DNA of 64,000 bases from Mucilaginibacter sp. Bleaf8 (lineage in GTDB: Bacteria > Bacteroidota > Bacteroidia > Sphingobacteriales > Sphingobacteriaceae), in contig NZ_JAHBBK010000002.1 of the NCBI RefSeq assembly GCF_018390515.1, forward strand, positions 539,743 to 603,742, in the 5' to 3' direction. Numbering within the stretch: position 1 is the stretch's first letter; each line of letters opens with the position of its first letter. Positions 8,880 to 18,006 of this stretch are shown piece by piece. Below the pieces are notes generated by a model. It was not told the DNA's origin. It was given only the letters and a program-made list of their open reading frames with translations, and searched no databases. Both the position numbers and the translations under genes were made by a program.

Positions 8880-9776
8880 ATGAATATGAAATATCTTTTT
8901 GGCTTAGGCTTATGTCTGTCTGTATTTAAGGTTTCTGCCCAGCAAAAGCTGGATGTGCAGGGCCATCGTGGTGGCCGCGGACTAATGCCTGAAAATTCTA
9001 TACCTGCCATGTTGCACGCTGTTGATCTGGGCGTAAAAACACTGGAGCTCGACTGTGTTATATCGCAAGACGGTAAAGTGGTGGTTTCGCACGATGTATA
9101 TATGTCGGCCGATTTTATGCGTAAGCCGGATGGCAGCGAAATTACTAAAGGCGAAGAAAAGCAGCTGTTGCTTTACAAAATGCCTTATGATAGCATCAGG
9201 CAATATGATGGTGGCACTAAGCCGCATGCTCAGTTTCCTGACCAGAAAAAAGTAAAAACTTATAAGCCTTTGCTTGCCGATTTGATTGATAGTGTGGAGC
9301 ATTATATAAAAGCCAAACACTTAAAACCGGTTTATTATAACCTCGAAATTAAAAGTTCACCGACTGGCGATAACGTGGCTCATCCGGAGTCGGAGAGCTT
9401 TGTTGGATCGGTAATGGCTGTGCTTAATGACAAGAAAGTTGCTAAGCGGGTATGTATACAATCGTTCGATATCAGGCCGCTGCAAATTTTGCATAAAAAG
9501 TATACGAAACAAACACTTTCGCTGCTAACCTTCAACCAGGATAGTTTTGAAGCCAGTATAGCGAAGCTGGGTTTTGAGCCTCAAATCATCAGCCCGTACT
9601 TTAGCAACGTTACCCCGACTTTGGTTAAAGATGCACACGATCATCATGTAAAAGTACTACCCTGGACAGTGAATGATGAACCATCGATGAAAAAGATGGC
9701 TGAACTGCAGGTAGACGGAATTATTTCGGACTATCCGGATAGATTGATCAAATTATTTGGTTCTTACCAAAAGTAA
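8880..9776 (+). CDS. Secreted glycerophosphodiester phosphodiesterase
   Basis: The 298-residue protein (296 if it starts at the ATG at 8886) has a signal peptide ending at VSAQ and a complete GDPD barrel. The catalytic His and Arg are in GHRGG, metal ligands in PENS and LELD, and the second His in SHD. The C-terminal GIISDYPD closes the barrel. It should release glycerol 3-phosphate and an alcohol from glycerophosphodiesters in the periplasm. It is the last gene of the TonB receptor operon and is followed by a terminator at 9798-9832. The family call is firm. Confidence 0.92.
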   Translation: MNMKYLFGLGLCLSVFKVSAQQKLDVQGHRGGRGLMPENSIPAMLHAVDLGVKTLELDCVISQDGKVVVSHDVYMSADFMRKPDGSEITKGEEKQLLLYKMPYDSIRQYDGGTKPHAQFPDQKKVKTYKPLLADLIDSVEHYIKAKHLKPVYYNLEIKSSPTGDNVAHPESESFVGSVMAVLNDKKVAKRVCIQSFDIRPLQILHKKYTKQTLSLLTFNQDSFEASIAKLGFEPQIISPYFSNVTPTLVKDAHDHHVKVLPWTVNDEPSMKKMAELQVDGIISDYPDRLIKLFGSYQK

Positions 9777-9797
9777 GCCCAGCGCTTTCTATAGGTA

Positions 9798-9832
9798 AAA
9801 AGGCATTCAGCTGCTAAAGCTGAATGCCTTTT
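9798..9832 (+). terminator. Rho-independent terminator of the receptor-GDPD operon
   Basis: A perfect 15-bp stem (9798-9812 and 9818-9832) with a 5-nt loop ends in TTTT and runs on into GTTTTTAT. It lies 21 bp after the GDPD stop codon. The following roughly 210 bp, up to the MarR operator, hold nothing I recognise. Confidence 0.88.
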
Positions 9833-10042
9833 GTTTTTATGGCGCATAAGGGAAATACATGCATGGAATCTTTTTATTTAATAAATAGGTAATGTTTTTT
9901 CTTTTCTATTTATGTAATCGGTTGCTTTTTAACTTTAATTAAAAAGTTGCTTTTCCTAATGGATAACTCTGATTTTAAGCTTTTTACATAGCTCTAACAA
10001 AAGGTGCTTTTCTGTCATGTTTATGCAATAATGGTAAACTGG

Positions 10043-10075
10043 GTTGACTAAAATAGTCAACTTGGTTTACCTTTG
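10043..10075 (+). promoter_or_regulatory. Palindromic operator overlapping a promoter (probable MarR site)
   Basis: GTTGACTA-AAA-TAGTCAAC (10043-10061) is a perfect 8+3+8 palindrome of the size and TTGAC half-site type bound by MarR-family dimers. It is followed by the -7 element TACCTTTG (10068-10075) and therefore covers the -33 region. The operon it heads ends with a MarR-type gene (13111), so autorepression is the simplest model. Confidence 0.7.
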
Positions 10076-10095
10076 TCCTGTCGGAATTCAAAGTC

Positions 10096-10434
10096 ATGCA
10101 AACTTTTCACAGGATCAATGTTACAGCACCCACTTTCAAAAGCCTTTTTGGCTTTTCAAAACGCATTGCATTTCATCCTCAGGAGTTATCCGCACAGAAG
10201 CTGAATACTTATCGTAGTTATCTGGTAGGCGCCTTAAGCGAGGGCTTTAAGCAAAACTTTCTTGGGTCAGACATCAACATGGAATATCTGGTGTTGATGC
10301 TGCGCATTTACATGCTCATCAATACAGCGATAGTTAAACGCATAGTTCAGCGTGCAGACCAATGGCTGTGCCCATTCAAAGCAAGGGTGTCTGCATTCCG
10401 GCACAAATCATCAATCCAGCCTTGTCTGAGCTAA
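10096..10434 (+). CDS. Hypothetical small protein, first ORF of the MarR operon
   Basis: This 112-residue frame opens about 20 bp after the operator-controlled promoter and closes 14 bp before the DUF5686 start. That is the position expected of a first operon gene. It is basic and has a central hydrophobic helix (about 64-83, YLVLMLRIYMLINTAIVKRI). I recognise no family. The alternative is that the segment is an untranslated leader. Position and length argue for coding; the lack of any recognisable domain argues against. Confidence 0.4.
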   Translation: MQTFHRINVTAPTFKSLFGFSKRIAFHPQELSAQKLNTYRSYLVGALSEGFKQNFLGSDINMEYLVLMLRIYMLINTAIVKRIVQRADQWLCPFKARVSAFRHKSSIQPCLS

Positions 10435-10448
10435 TTATCATAATTGTA

Positions 10449-13013
10449 ATGAAAAAGTTATTATCGAGTCGAATTTTTCAAACCATCATACTGCTTTTAA
10501 CACTGGCATTTACTGTTGATGCTCAGGCGCAAAGCACCATTGTGAGGGGTATTATTACCGATGCCAAAACCAAACAGCCATTGCCGTACGTAACGGTTGT
10601 GTTTGCTGGCAGCACCCGCGGTGTAAGTTCTAACGAGCAGGGTAAGTTTACCTTATCAGCTCCGGATAGCTATACGCAAATCAAAGCTTCGTTTGTAGGT
10701 TACCGAACAGCTGTTAAAACTATTGAGCCGGGTAAAGAGCAAACCGTAAATATTGTAATGAGTGAGGATAGCCACGTACTGAACGCCGTGGTGGTAAAAT
10801 CAAACAAAAAAGCTAAATACCGTAATAAAGGTAACCCGGCTGTTGAACTGATTCGTAAAGTTATCGAGCACAAAAATCAAAACCGGTTAGAAAGCTATGA
10901 CTATGCCGAGTACAAGCAATATGAGCGCATGAATTTCTACCTGAGCAACCTTTCAGAAAAGTTCAAAAACAAGCGCATTTTCAAAAACTACCAGTTCATG
11001 TTCCAGGAGCAGGACTCGACTGCTATTGGCGGTAAGAATATGCTGCCCATTTACATGGAAGAAAAGCTGTCAGAGAATTATTTCCGTAAGGCACCTTATG
11101 CTAAAAAGCAAATTATTGAGGGTAACAAACAGGTAAAATACGACGAGAACTTTATTGATAATCAAGGTTTGGCTGCTTACTTTAACCGCCTTTATCAGGA
11201 TATCAATATTTATGACAATAACGTATCGTTGGTAACCAACCAGTTGTTAAGCCCTATTGCCGACCATTCTCCAGACTTTTATAAATTCTTTATTACCGAT
11301 ACGCTGAAAGACCAGTCGCCGCAACTGATTGAGCTGAGCTTTACACCGCGCAACACCACCGATTTATTATTTGAAGGTAAGCTGTATGTTACGATGGATG
11401 GTAACTACGCTGTGCAAGGTGCAGAGTTAACTACCAACAAAAACATTAACCTGAACTTTGTGCGCCAAACGCAGATACTGCTGGCATTTGATAAAAATGC
11501 CGATGGCAAGTATCACCTGAGTCAAAGCGACCTGAAAATGGAGTTTGGTATCAACAAAAATAAAGGCGGCGGTATTTATGGCGAACGTAAGGTAATCCTC
11601 ACCAACTTTACCATCAACACACCTCGGCCTAAACAAACCTATGATGGCCCGGCGCAGGTGATTGCTTTAAATTCTGATAAAAAGGATGATAATTATTGGA
11701 CCATGAGCCGTCCGGACACTTTAAGTCAGGCTCAGGCGAGTGTTTATAAGCATATTGACAGTTTGCAAACTATTCCTTCATTCAAACGCACTGCCGATCT
11801 GGTTACTTTATTGGTAGCCGGTTACAAGAACCTGGGACCGTTTGAGGTTGGCCCGGTAAATACTTTTTACAGCTTTAACCCGGTTGAAGGTTTCAGAGGC
11901 CGTTTAGGCGGTCGTAGTACGCCTACCTTTAGCAAGCGTTACTATTTTGAAACCTATGGTGCTTACGGTACAAAAGATAAGGAGTTTAAATATTTTTTAA
12001 GCACCACTTATTCAATCAACAACAAGTCGATTTACTCTTTCCCGCAGCATTATGTACGGGCCAGTTATCAGCACGATACCAAAATTCCGGGACAGGAGTT
12101 ACAGTTTGTGCAGGAGGATAACTTCCTGCTGTCCTTCAAACGTGGCGAAAATGATACTTGGTTGTACAATGACATTTTCCGGTTAGATTATGTGCATGAG
12201 TACACCAACCACTTCTCTTATAAAGTGGGATACAAAAAGTGGAACCAAAGCCCGGCAGGTGCGCTGTTGTTTAACAACATTGTAGATAACCAGTTGAATA
12301 GCGTAAACAAGCTGCACACCTCCGAAGTATCAATGGAACTGCGTTATGCACCACACGAACGTTTTTACCAGGGCAAACTGTATCGTACGCCCATCATTGA
12401 CCGTTATCCGATTTTTACCCTGCGTTACAATCAGGGTATAAAAGGACTGTTTGGCGGCGATTACAACTATCAAAGCCTTACCGGTAATATCAACAAGCGC
12501 TTTTACCTATCACAGTTAGGTTATACCGACGTTACGGCCGAGGGTAATTACATCTTTGGTCAGGCACCGTTCCCATTATTGGATATACACCGTGCTAACC
12601 AGAGCTATGCATTTCAGTTGCAATCATACAACATGATGAACTTCCTGGAATTTGTGAGCGACCATTATGCCAGCATTAATATCGATCATAATTTCAACGG
12701 TTTTCTGTTTAACAAAATACCATTATTCAAAAAGCTGAAATGGCGTGAGATAGTAGATTTTAAAGCATTGTGGGGTGGCGTACGTAATGAAAATAACCCA
12801 ATGTACAACAACTCGCTGCTGCGGTTCCCGGTAAATAGCCAGGGCGTGGCTACTACCTATACACTTAACAGCGGCCCTTATATGGAAGGCAGCTTTGGTA
12901 TCGGTAACATCTTTAAACTGCTACGCGTAGATATGGTACGCCGCTTTAGCTATCTGGACCACCCGGATGCGCCGAAATGGGGTATAAGAACCATGGTTAA
13001 ATTCGATTTTTAA
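10449..13013 (+). CDS. DUF5686/carboxypeptidase-regulatory outer-membrane protein
   Basis: The 854-residue protein starts at the ATG at 10449, where a clear signal peptide begins (MKKLLSSRIFQTI to AQAQS). An in-frame upstream start at 10362 would bury that signal. A carboxypeptidase-regulatory domain occupies about residues 30-115 (GIITDAKTKQPLPYVTV). The remainder matches DUF5686, a large predicted beta-barrel of unknown function in Bacteroidota, ending in Phe (VKFDF). It lies in one operon with a MarR regulator, so it is probably induced by a small-molecule signal. Its transport or envelope function is not known. Confidence 0.85.
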   Translation: MKKLLSSRIFQTIILLLTLAFTVDAQAQSTIVRGIITDAKTKQPLPYVTVVFAGSTRGVSSNEQGKFTLSAPDSYTQIKASFVGYRTAVKTIEPGKEQTVNIVMSEDSHVLNAVVVKSNKKAKYRNKGNPAVELIRKVIEHKNQNRLESYDYAEYKQYERMNFYLSNLSEKFKNKRIFKNYQFMFQEQDSTAIGGKNMLPIYMEEKLSENYFRKAPYAKKQIIEGNKQVKYDENFIDNQGLAAYFNRLYQDINIYDNNVSLVTNQLLSPIADHSPDFYKFFITDTLKDQSPQLIELSFTPRNTTDLLFEGKLYVTMDGNYAVQGAELTTNKNINLNFVRQTQILLAFDKNADGKYHLSQSDLKMEFGINKNKGGGIYGERKVILTNFTINTPRPKQTYDGPAQVIALNSDKKDDNYWTMSRPDTLSQAQASVYKHIDSLQTIPSFKRTADLVTLLVAGYKNLGPFEVGPVNTFYSFNPVEGFRGRLGGRSTPTFSKRYYFETYGAYGTKDKEFKYFLSTTYSINNKSIYSFPQHYVRASYQHDTKIPGQELQFVQEDNFLLSFKRGENDTWLYNDIFRLDYVHEYTNHFSYKVGYKKWNQSPAGALLFNNIVDNQLNSVNKLHTSEVSMELRYAPHERFYQGKLYRTPIIDRYPIFTLRYNQGIKGLFGGDYNYQSLTGNINKRFYLSQLGYTDVTAEGNYIFGQAPFPLLDIHRANQSYAFQLQSYNMMNFLEFVSDHYASINIDHNFNGFLFNKIPLFKKLKWREIVDFKALWGGVRNENNPMYNNSLLRFPVNSQGVATTYTLNSGPYMEGSFGIGNIFKLLRVDMVRRFSYLDHPDAPKWGIRTMVKFDF

Positions 13014-13110
13014 TGCTATGTTCGTAAACTTAGCGTACCGCATATTGGTTAACAGAGTTAGTAACGCCTTGTGAAAGGGTAGGAGCGTAAATGCTAAGCA
13101 TAGTCAAAAC

Positions 13111-13563
13111 ATGAAAGACTTAAAATACACCAGAATTACAGCAAAACTGATATACCTGTTAAAACGCTACACCGATGAGTGGGTGAGTAAAATGCTGAAT
13201 TGTGGTTGTCACCATGAGTTTAACAATGCGCACTTACCTTTGCTAATGAGTATTGATGAGCAAGGCATTACCAATAATGAACTGGCCGAGAAGCTGAATA
13301 TCTCCAAACAGGCCAGCAGCAAAACCATTAAAGCGCTGGAATCGATTAACCTGGTTAAAAGTGAAAAAGATAACAACGATGCCCGGGCGGTTAAAATATA
13401 CCTTACGCAACAAGGCCGGGAGTTATCAGAGCATATCAAATCGCAGGTTTTAGATCTGGAAGAACAATATAAAAAGGTAGTAGGCGCTAAGAATTACGAA
13501 ACTACTATTGATACCATGCTGAAGCTTATTGAATTTCACGAGCAGCAAAAATGCAGCAACTAA
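13111..13563 (+). CDS. MarR family transcriptional regulator
   Basis: The 150-residue protein has the MarR winged helix-turn-helix. The recognition region is ITNNELAEKLNISKQASSKTIK (about residues 52-73), and the wing contains EKDNNDARAVKIYLT, the DxR motif that touches the DNA minor groove. Dimerisation helices flank it. It lies 97 bp after the DUF5686 gene, and a MarR-like palindrome sits at the head of the same operon, so it probably represses its own transcription until a ligand binds. The ligand is unknown. Confidence 0.9.
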   Translation: MKDLKYTRITAKLIYLLKRYTDEWVSKMLNCGCHHEFNNAHLPLLMSIDEQGITNNELAEKLNISKQASSKTIKALESINLVKSEKDNNDARAVKIYLTQQGRELSEHIKSQVLDLEEQYKKVVGAKNYETTIDTMLKLIEFHEQQKCSN

Positions 13564-13581
13564 CTTTTTTATAGAATAATT

Positions 13582-13622
13582 AAAGCAAAAATGCACATCT
13601 GAAAGATGTGCATTTTTGCTTT
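13582..13622 (+). terminator. Terminator after the MarR gene
   Basis: A perfect 19-bp stem (13582-13600 and 13604-13622) with a GAA loop ends in a T-rich tail. It lies 18 bp after the marR-type stop codon. Confidence 0.88.
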
Positions 13623-13697
13623 TAAACCTATTAATTAGCTTGTTTTTCAAAATAAGACTTTGACAATCAATTGCTAAGACGGAAATGTAATTTTTAA

Positions 13698-13728
13698 TTT
13701 GAAAAAGTAGAAGTGCTTGCTATATTTG
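13698..13728 (+). promoter_or_regulatory. Promoter of the second tRNA-Gly gene
   Basis: TTTG (13698-13701), a 19-bp spacer and TATATTTG (13721-13728) match the Bacteroidota housekeeping promoter exactly. This is the clearest promoter in the window and serves as the reference for the -7 elements cited elsewhere. Confidence 0.85.
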
Positions 13729-13771
13729 CACTCCCAAAAGTTAAGACGGCTAAATAAGCAGTCAATCAAAA

Positions 13772-13844
<73 letters not shown>

Positions 13845-14006
13845 CTCTTAAATTTCAATCTCTTCTTTTTTCTTTCAATCATTAGCTAATAGTTGTTTGT
13901 CGTTATAATTAGAAAAGTTAGTGCTTTCATAAATCTATTTTAAGCTTTTTCCGTACAACGCCTCAGGCCCGTCTATCAAAGGCTGTAATAATACATCAAT
14001 TTAGTT

Positions 14007-15980
14007 ATGAGGAACTTGTGGGCGATGTACGTGCGCTTGATAGAAGATAAAACCTGCTCATCACCATCCGACGAGCAGCGTGATATTGACGACTGGAAGG
14101 ACCGGTTGTTTATTAATTTTATTAAATATTGCTTACCGGCAAGCTTAATTGCGTTAATACCCGCTATCATCTTCACTATAAAAAACAGGATTTGGTCCTT
14201 AGCCATAGTTGATTTTCTTGCCCTGTTTTTTATCACCTTTACAGCTTTTTCGGGTAAGCTATCGGGCAAAGTAAAAAAGATACTTATTTTGCTCGTTGGG
14301 TATGTGCTGGCCATATACCTTACCGCTTCTTTAGGCTATGGTGGTACCGGGGAGTTTTATCTGTTTGTTATCCCCATTTTGGCGGCTTTGATTTTGCCGC
14401 TATCTTTTGCTGGCTGGTGTATAGTAGTTAATGTTCTGATCATATTTGCTTTTGCGGGAGTCATTGAGTTTAAAGCGTTTTCCAGCCCGCTTATTGTTCA
14501 TTATACCGTTTTGTTATGGTTAACCAAATGTGCCAACCTGGTGTTTATAGATGTTTTAATGGTAAGCCTGATCGGGCTTATTTTTAACGGACTAAAATCG
14601 GTTATAGCTAAAAAAGAGCAGCATCAGCAAAATTATAAAAATGTATTTGAGCTAAGCCCCTTGCCCATGTGGCTGTTCGATGCGGAAACATTGCAGTTTC
14701 TGGATGTGAACAAAGCTGCTATAAATCATTATGGCTATAATAGGAACGAGTTTTTGACGATGAACATTCGGGATATCAGACCAGCTGAAGGTATACCGCT
14801 TGTGGAAAGTGCGGTTCACAGTATGCTCCATAATAGTACTCATTTTTCTGGCTTAATGCGGCACAAAAAAATAGAAGAAGAGCCGATAGATGTGCATGTT
14901 GAGTGTAACCTGATTGATTATAATGGTAAAAGGGCCGGCTTAACCCTGGCTGCAGATGTTACTGCGCAGATTAAATCGGAACAGGAGATACTCGAAACCA
15001 ATAACAGGTTGCAAACCGCACAGCGCATGGGCAAAATTGGTTACTGGAAGTATGATTGCATAACAAGGGCTCTTTTTTGGTCTGATGAGATCTACAGCCT
15101 TTTTGGATTGGAAAAAAGTGATTCTATTATTTCTTTAAGCGGGTTCTACCAGTATATACATCCGGATGATTGGAAGGTGTTCTTCTCTGTATTATCGCCC
15201 GATACTACCCATACTGCAACCAGCGAAATTGAATATCGTGTAGTTTGCCTTGATCAGGCTGTTCATTATATTAAGCAATCTACGCTCTATCATTATAATG
15301 CAAAGGGTGAGCTTGTCAACATAGAAGGTATTATACAAGATGTTACTGAGCGGAAGCTCTCAGAACTTAAGATAAGAGAATCGGCACTTAACCTGCGTGC
15401 TATTCTGGAAAGTTCGGTTGAGGGCTTTGTGTTGGTAAACACTGAAGGTATTATTAAAGCTTTTAACAGGCAATCAATCGAATTTTTGAAACTGGACAAT
15501 GATCACCTGCCTTGTGAGGTTGGTCGCAGTATTTTTAACTACGTGGAAGCCGAACGGTACGAGGTTTTCAGTGAGCTGCTGAAACTTGTGAAAAAAGGAC
15601 AGGTGATGGAGTATGATAAAGATTATACCCGTTCTGATGGATTAACCAATTGGATACATTACACCCTGTCGCCGGTTTTTGAAGATGGTGTTGTGGCAGG
15701 CGTTAGTATATCCGGAAGGGATGTTACAGTGCTTAAAAATTACATTCAAACTATCGAGGCTCAAAACAAGTCTCTGGCCGAAATATCCTGGACGCAGTCG
15801 CACTTGGTAAGAGCGCCGCTGGCTCGTATCATGTCTTTATCGTCTATACTTAAATGCGCAAAAAATGATGCGGACCGGGAAGAGATATTGTCTTATATGG
15901 AAATATCATGCAACGATCTGGATGATATTATCAAAAGAATTACGAAGCTAAGTAGTATCTATGCCCAGTCGTTAAATTAA
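14007..15980 (+). CDS. Membrane PAS-domain protein with histidine-kinase DHp domain but no ATPase domain
   Basis: The 657-residue protein has about six membrane helices (residues 33-200) and three PAS domains (roughly 208-330, 340-455 and 462-582; each has the FELSPLPMWLFD or LESSVEGFVLV type entry). It ends with a dimerisation/phosphoacceptor helix pair in which His-599 lies in QSHLVRAPLARI. Only 58 residues follow that His, and no N, G1 or G2 ATP-binding box exists here or in the downstream sequence. It therefore cannot autophosphorylate alone. It may dimerise with, or receive phosphate from, another kinase. It stands as a single gene. Confidence 0.85.
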   Translation: MRNLWAMYVRLIEDKTCSSPSDEQRDIDDWKDRLFINFIKYCLPASLIALIPAIIFTIKNRIWSLAIVDFLALFFITFTAFSGKLSGKVKKILILLVGYVLAIYLTASLGYGGTGEFYLFVIPILAALILPLSFAGWCIVVNVLIIFAFAGVIEFKAFSSPLIVHYTVLLWLTKCANLVFIDVLMVSLIGLIFNGLKSVIAKKEQHQQNYKNVFELSPLPMWLFDAETLQFLDVNKAAINHYGYNRNEFLTMNIRDIRPAEGIPLVESAVHSMLHNSTHFSGLMRHKKIEEEPIDVHVECNLIDYNGKRAGLTLAADVTAQIKSEQEILETNNRLQTAQRMGKIGYWKYDCITRALFWSDEIYSLFGLEKSDSIISLSGFYQYIHPDDWKVFFSVLSPDTTHTATSEIEYRVVCLDQAVHYIKQSTLYHYNAKGELVNIEGIIQDVTERKLSELKIRESALNLRAILESSVEGFVLVNTEGIIKAFNRQSIEFLKLDNDHLPCEVGRSIFNYVEAERYEVFSELLKLVKKGQVMEYDKDYTRSDGLTNWIHYTLSPVFEDGVVAGVSISGRDVTVLKNYIQTIEAQNKSLAEISWTQSHLVRAPLARIMSLSSILKCAKNDADREEILSYMEISCNDLDDIIKRITKLSSIYAQSLN

Positions 15981-16014
15981 CTGCCAGTAAAATCGCATAA
16001 CTTTTCGCGGTCGC

Positions 16015-16048
16015 TTAACATTGAGCTAACATTGATTTAATTACTTTG
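16015..16048 (+). promoter_or_regulatory. Candidate Pho box and -7 element before the TPR-HTH regulator
   Basis: TTAACA (16015), CTAACA (16026) and TTAATT (16037) repeat with exact 11-bp phase. They run into the -7-like TTACTTTG (16041-16048). Distances of 30, 19 and 8 bp to the TTTG reproduce the geometry at 1612-1656 and 4180-4224. The spacers are also similar (TTGAG, TTGAT). Confidence 0.68.
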
Positions 16049-16107
16049 ATGTAATTATCGCACTGGGTTTGCCTTGTGATTACACTATAGGTTGTGTTAG
16101 CTCTATA

Positions 16108-17766
16108 ATGATGCATTGTTGTAAAAGATTTATCCTGACTTGTAAAGTCACCTGCTGGTTCTTTGGTGTGTTTGCCTTCCTTTCGTGGTTCTCTTTTCCA
16201 GCCTCCGGCCAGCAAAGCCGGTTTGATCACGTTCGCAAGCTCGGTCAAAAACATCCCGATTCTGCACTGATTATCCTTAAAAGAATGCATGCCGAAGCAG
16301 CTGATAAAAATAATGCATTGGCCGAAGGTCAATGCCTGCAGCAAATGGGACAGATTTGCTTTAACCAGGGCCACTATGCCCAGGCGCTCGATTTCTATCT
16401 GCATGCCGACAAGTTGTTTGATGCGGTGGGCAACAAATCATACTTAGCAGCTAACATGAACGATATGGGGGTGCTGTGTTATTACAATAAGCAACTTGAT
16501 AAATCCCGCTCGCTATACAACAAGGCGTTAACTATTTATAAGCAGGACGGTAATATAAAAGGGCAGGCGGAGGTTTTAGGTAACGTTGGGCACCTGTATG
16601 AAAAGCACAAACAGTATGATAGCGCCTTTTTTTACCAGCGTTTGGCGTTGGCACAATACAGTAAAATAAACGACCGGGCAGGCGAAGCCAAAATTTATGA
16701 AAATTTAGGGAGCATCCACGAGGATCTGGCCCGGTATGATTCGGCCCGTTATTATTTCAATCAATCTTTACAGCTATATAAATTAAGTGGCAACACAACT
16801 GCCAGCATCGAAGTGATTAATAATATTGGTGATATTTACCGTAAAACCGGCCACTATAAGGAGAGTATAGCGCATTCCAAAAATGCTTATAACATGGCCT
16901 TGCAGGCCGACAATACCTATCAATTGGCATCATCCTGCCGGGATTTGGGTAAGGCTTACCAGTTATTGCATCAGTTGGATAGTGCCTATCAATATCTGGA
17001 GCTTAGCCGCAAGTACTCTTTGGATGTGTATTCTAAAGATGGGGTAAGCCAAACAGCTTTTTTACAGGTGTTGTACGATATGAACAAAAAGAGTGACGAG
17101 ATTGCGCACCTCAACAGCATACGCAAAACCAACCGCATTATTGGTGTTGCCATAGGTACGGTAATTATCCTTCTCGTTGTTTTGGGCGTAGTTATATTTA
17201 GCCGGCAACGACTAAAAATTCAGGATCAAAAAATATTGGCGGCCCAAAGAGATGCCAGGGTTAAAGCTGAGCATGACCTAATGCAACTCGAACTGCAGAA
17301 TAAACAGCTACAGGAAGTAGGCTTGAAACAGCAGTTGGAGCTTAAAAGCAAAGAATTATCAAACCATACCCTAAACCTTATTAAAAACAACCAATTGCTG
17401 GAAGATATGCGCAATACGCTGCAGGAGATGGTCAAGGATGATAAGCGCGACCAGAAAAGACAAATGCAGCAACTGATTCAACAGATCAACCAAAGTTTTA
17501 ATCACGAGCAGCATTGGAAAGAATTTACTACTGCTTTTGCACAAGTGCATCAAAGCTTTTTTGATAATTTAAAAACATACAGTAGTGATCTCACCTCTGC
17601 CGATGTACGTTTGGTAACGCTCATGAAGATCAACCTGGATTCAAAAGATATTGCCACCTTATTGGGCATTTCTATGGATAGCTTACGCGTTGCCCGTCAC
17701 CGTTTAAGACGCAAGCTCAATATTGATCAGGGTGATAACCTGTCGGCTTTTATACAAGCGTTATAA
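16108..17766 (+). CDS. Membrane-anchored TPR regulator with C-terminal LuxR-like HTH
   Basis: The product of about 552 residues has a signal/anchor (to PASGQQ). A periplasmic array of TPR repeats follows (about 60-330, including NMNDMGVLCYYNKQLDKSRS). A single membrane helix (IIGVAIGTVIILLVVLGVVIF) leads to a cytoplasmic coiled coil rich in Gln and Leu. The C-terminal helix-turn-helix (KDIATLLGISMDSLRVARHR) resembles LuxR-type DNA-binding domains. The layout suggests a one-component transmembrane regulator. The ATG at 16108 (or 16111) is preferred over a TTG at 16069. It precedes the TonB receptor/phytase locus on the same strand and probably controls it. Confidence 0.82.
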   Translation: MMHCCKRFILTCKVTCWFFGVFAFLSWFSFPASGQQSRFDHVRKLGQKHPDSALIILKRMHAEAADKNNALAEGQCLQQMGQICFNQGHYAQALDFYLHADKLFDAVGNKSYLAANMNDMGVLCYYNKQLDKSRSLYNKALTIYKQDGNIKGQAEVLGNVGHLYEKHKQYDSAFFYQRLALAQYSKINDRAGEAKIYENLGSIHEDLARYDSARYYFNQSLQLYKLSGNTTASIEVINNIGDIYRKTGHYKESIAHSKNAYNMALQADNTYQLASSCRDLGKAYQLLHQLDSAYQYLELSRKYSLDVYSKDGVSQTAFLQVLYDMNKKSDEIAHLNSIRKTNRIIGVAIGTVIILLVVLGVVIFSRQRLKIQDQKILAAQRDARVKAEHDLMQLELQNKQLQEVGLKQQLELKSKELSNHTLNLIKNNQLLEDMRNTLQEMVKDDKRDQKRQMQQLIQQINQSFNHEQHWKEFTTAFAQVHQSFFDNLKTYSSDLTSADVRLVTLMKINLDSKDIATLLGISMDSLRVARHRLRRKLNIDQGDNLSAFIQAL

Positions 17767-17779
17767 TATCTTAATAGGC

Positions 17780-17826
17780 TTAATATTGGCTTAATGTAAC
17801 GCTAATGTAATGGTAATGGAGGTTTG
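17780..17826 (+). promoter_or_regulatory. Candidate four-repeat Pho box before the phytate-locus TonB receptor
   Basis: TTAATA (17780), TTAATG (17791), CTAATG (17802) and GTAATG (17813) repeat every 11 bp and end just before a TTTG (17823-17826). Distances are 43, 32, 21 and 10 bp, two longer than at the other sites, and the -7 match is poorer. The ATG of the receptor is about 180 bp downstream, implying a long leader or a second promoter. Confidence 0.55.
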
Positions 17827-18006
17827 TGTTATTCTTAAATTGCTGTATTTAAGTTAGTTATATGTAACCGTTGCCTTCCTGTTAACGGCCTTTGTAACGG
17901 AGTTTCCTTTTTGTAACACCTAAAGTTTCCTTTCCATTTGATGCATTCACACATTTGCACCGTCAAAAAATTACATGCAAATCTAAAAGCATCAAACTTC
18001 CCTAAC

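Noticed and set aside
15981..16107. Frameshifted ATPase domain after the PAS protein
   Set aside because: Only 127 bp follow before the next gene, with a Pho-like box and promoter inside. There is no room for, or trace of, a HATPase domain.
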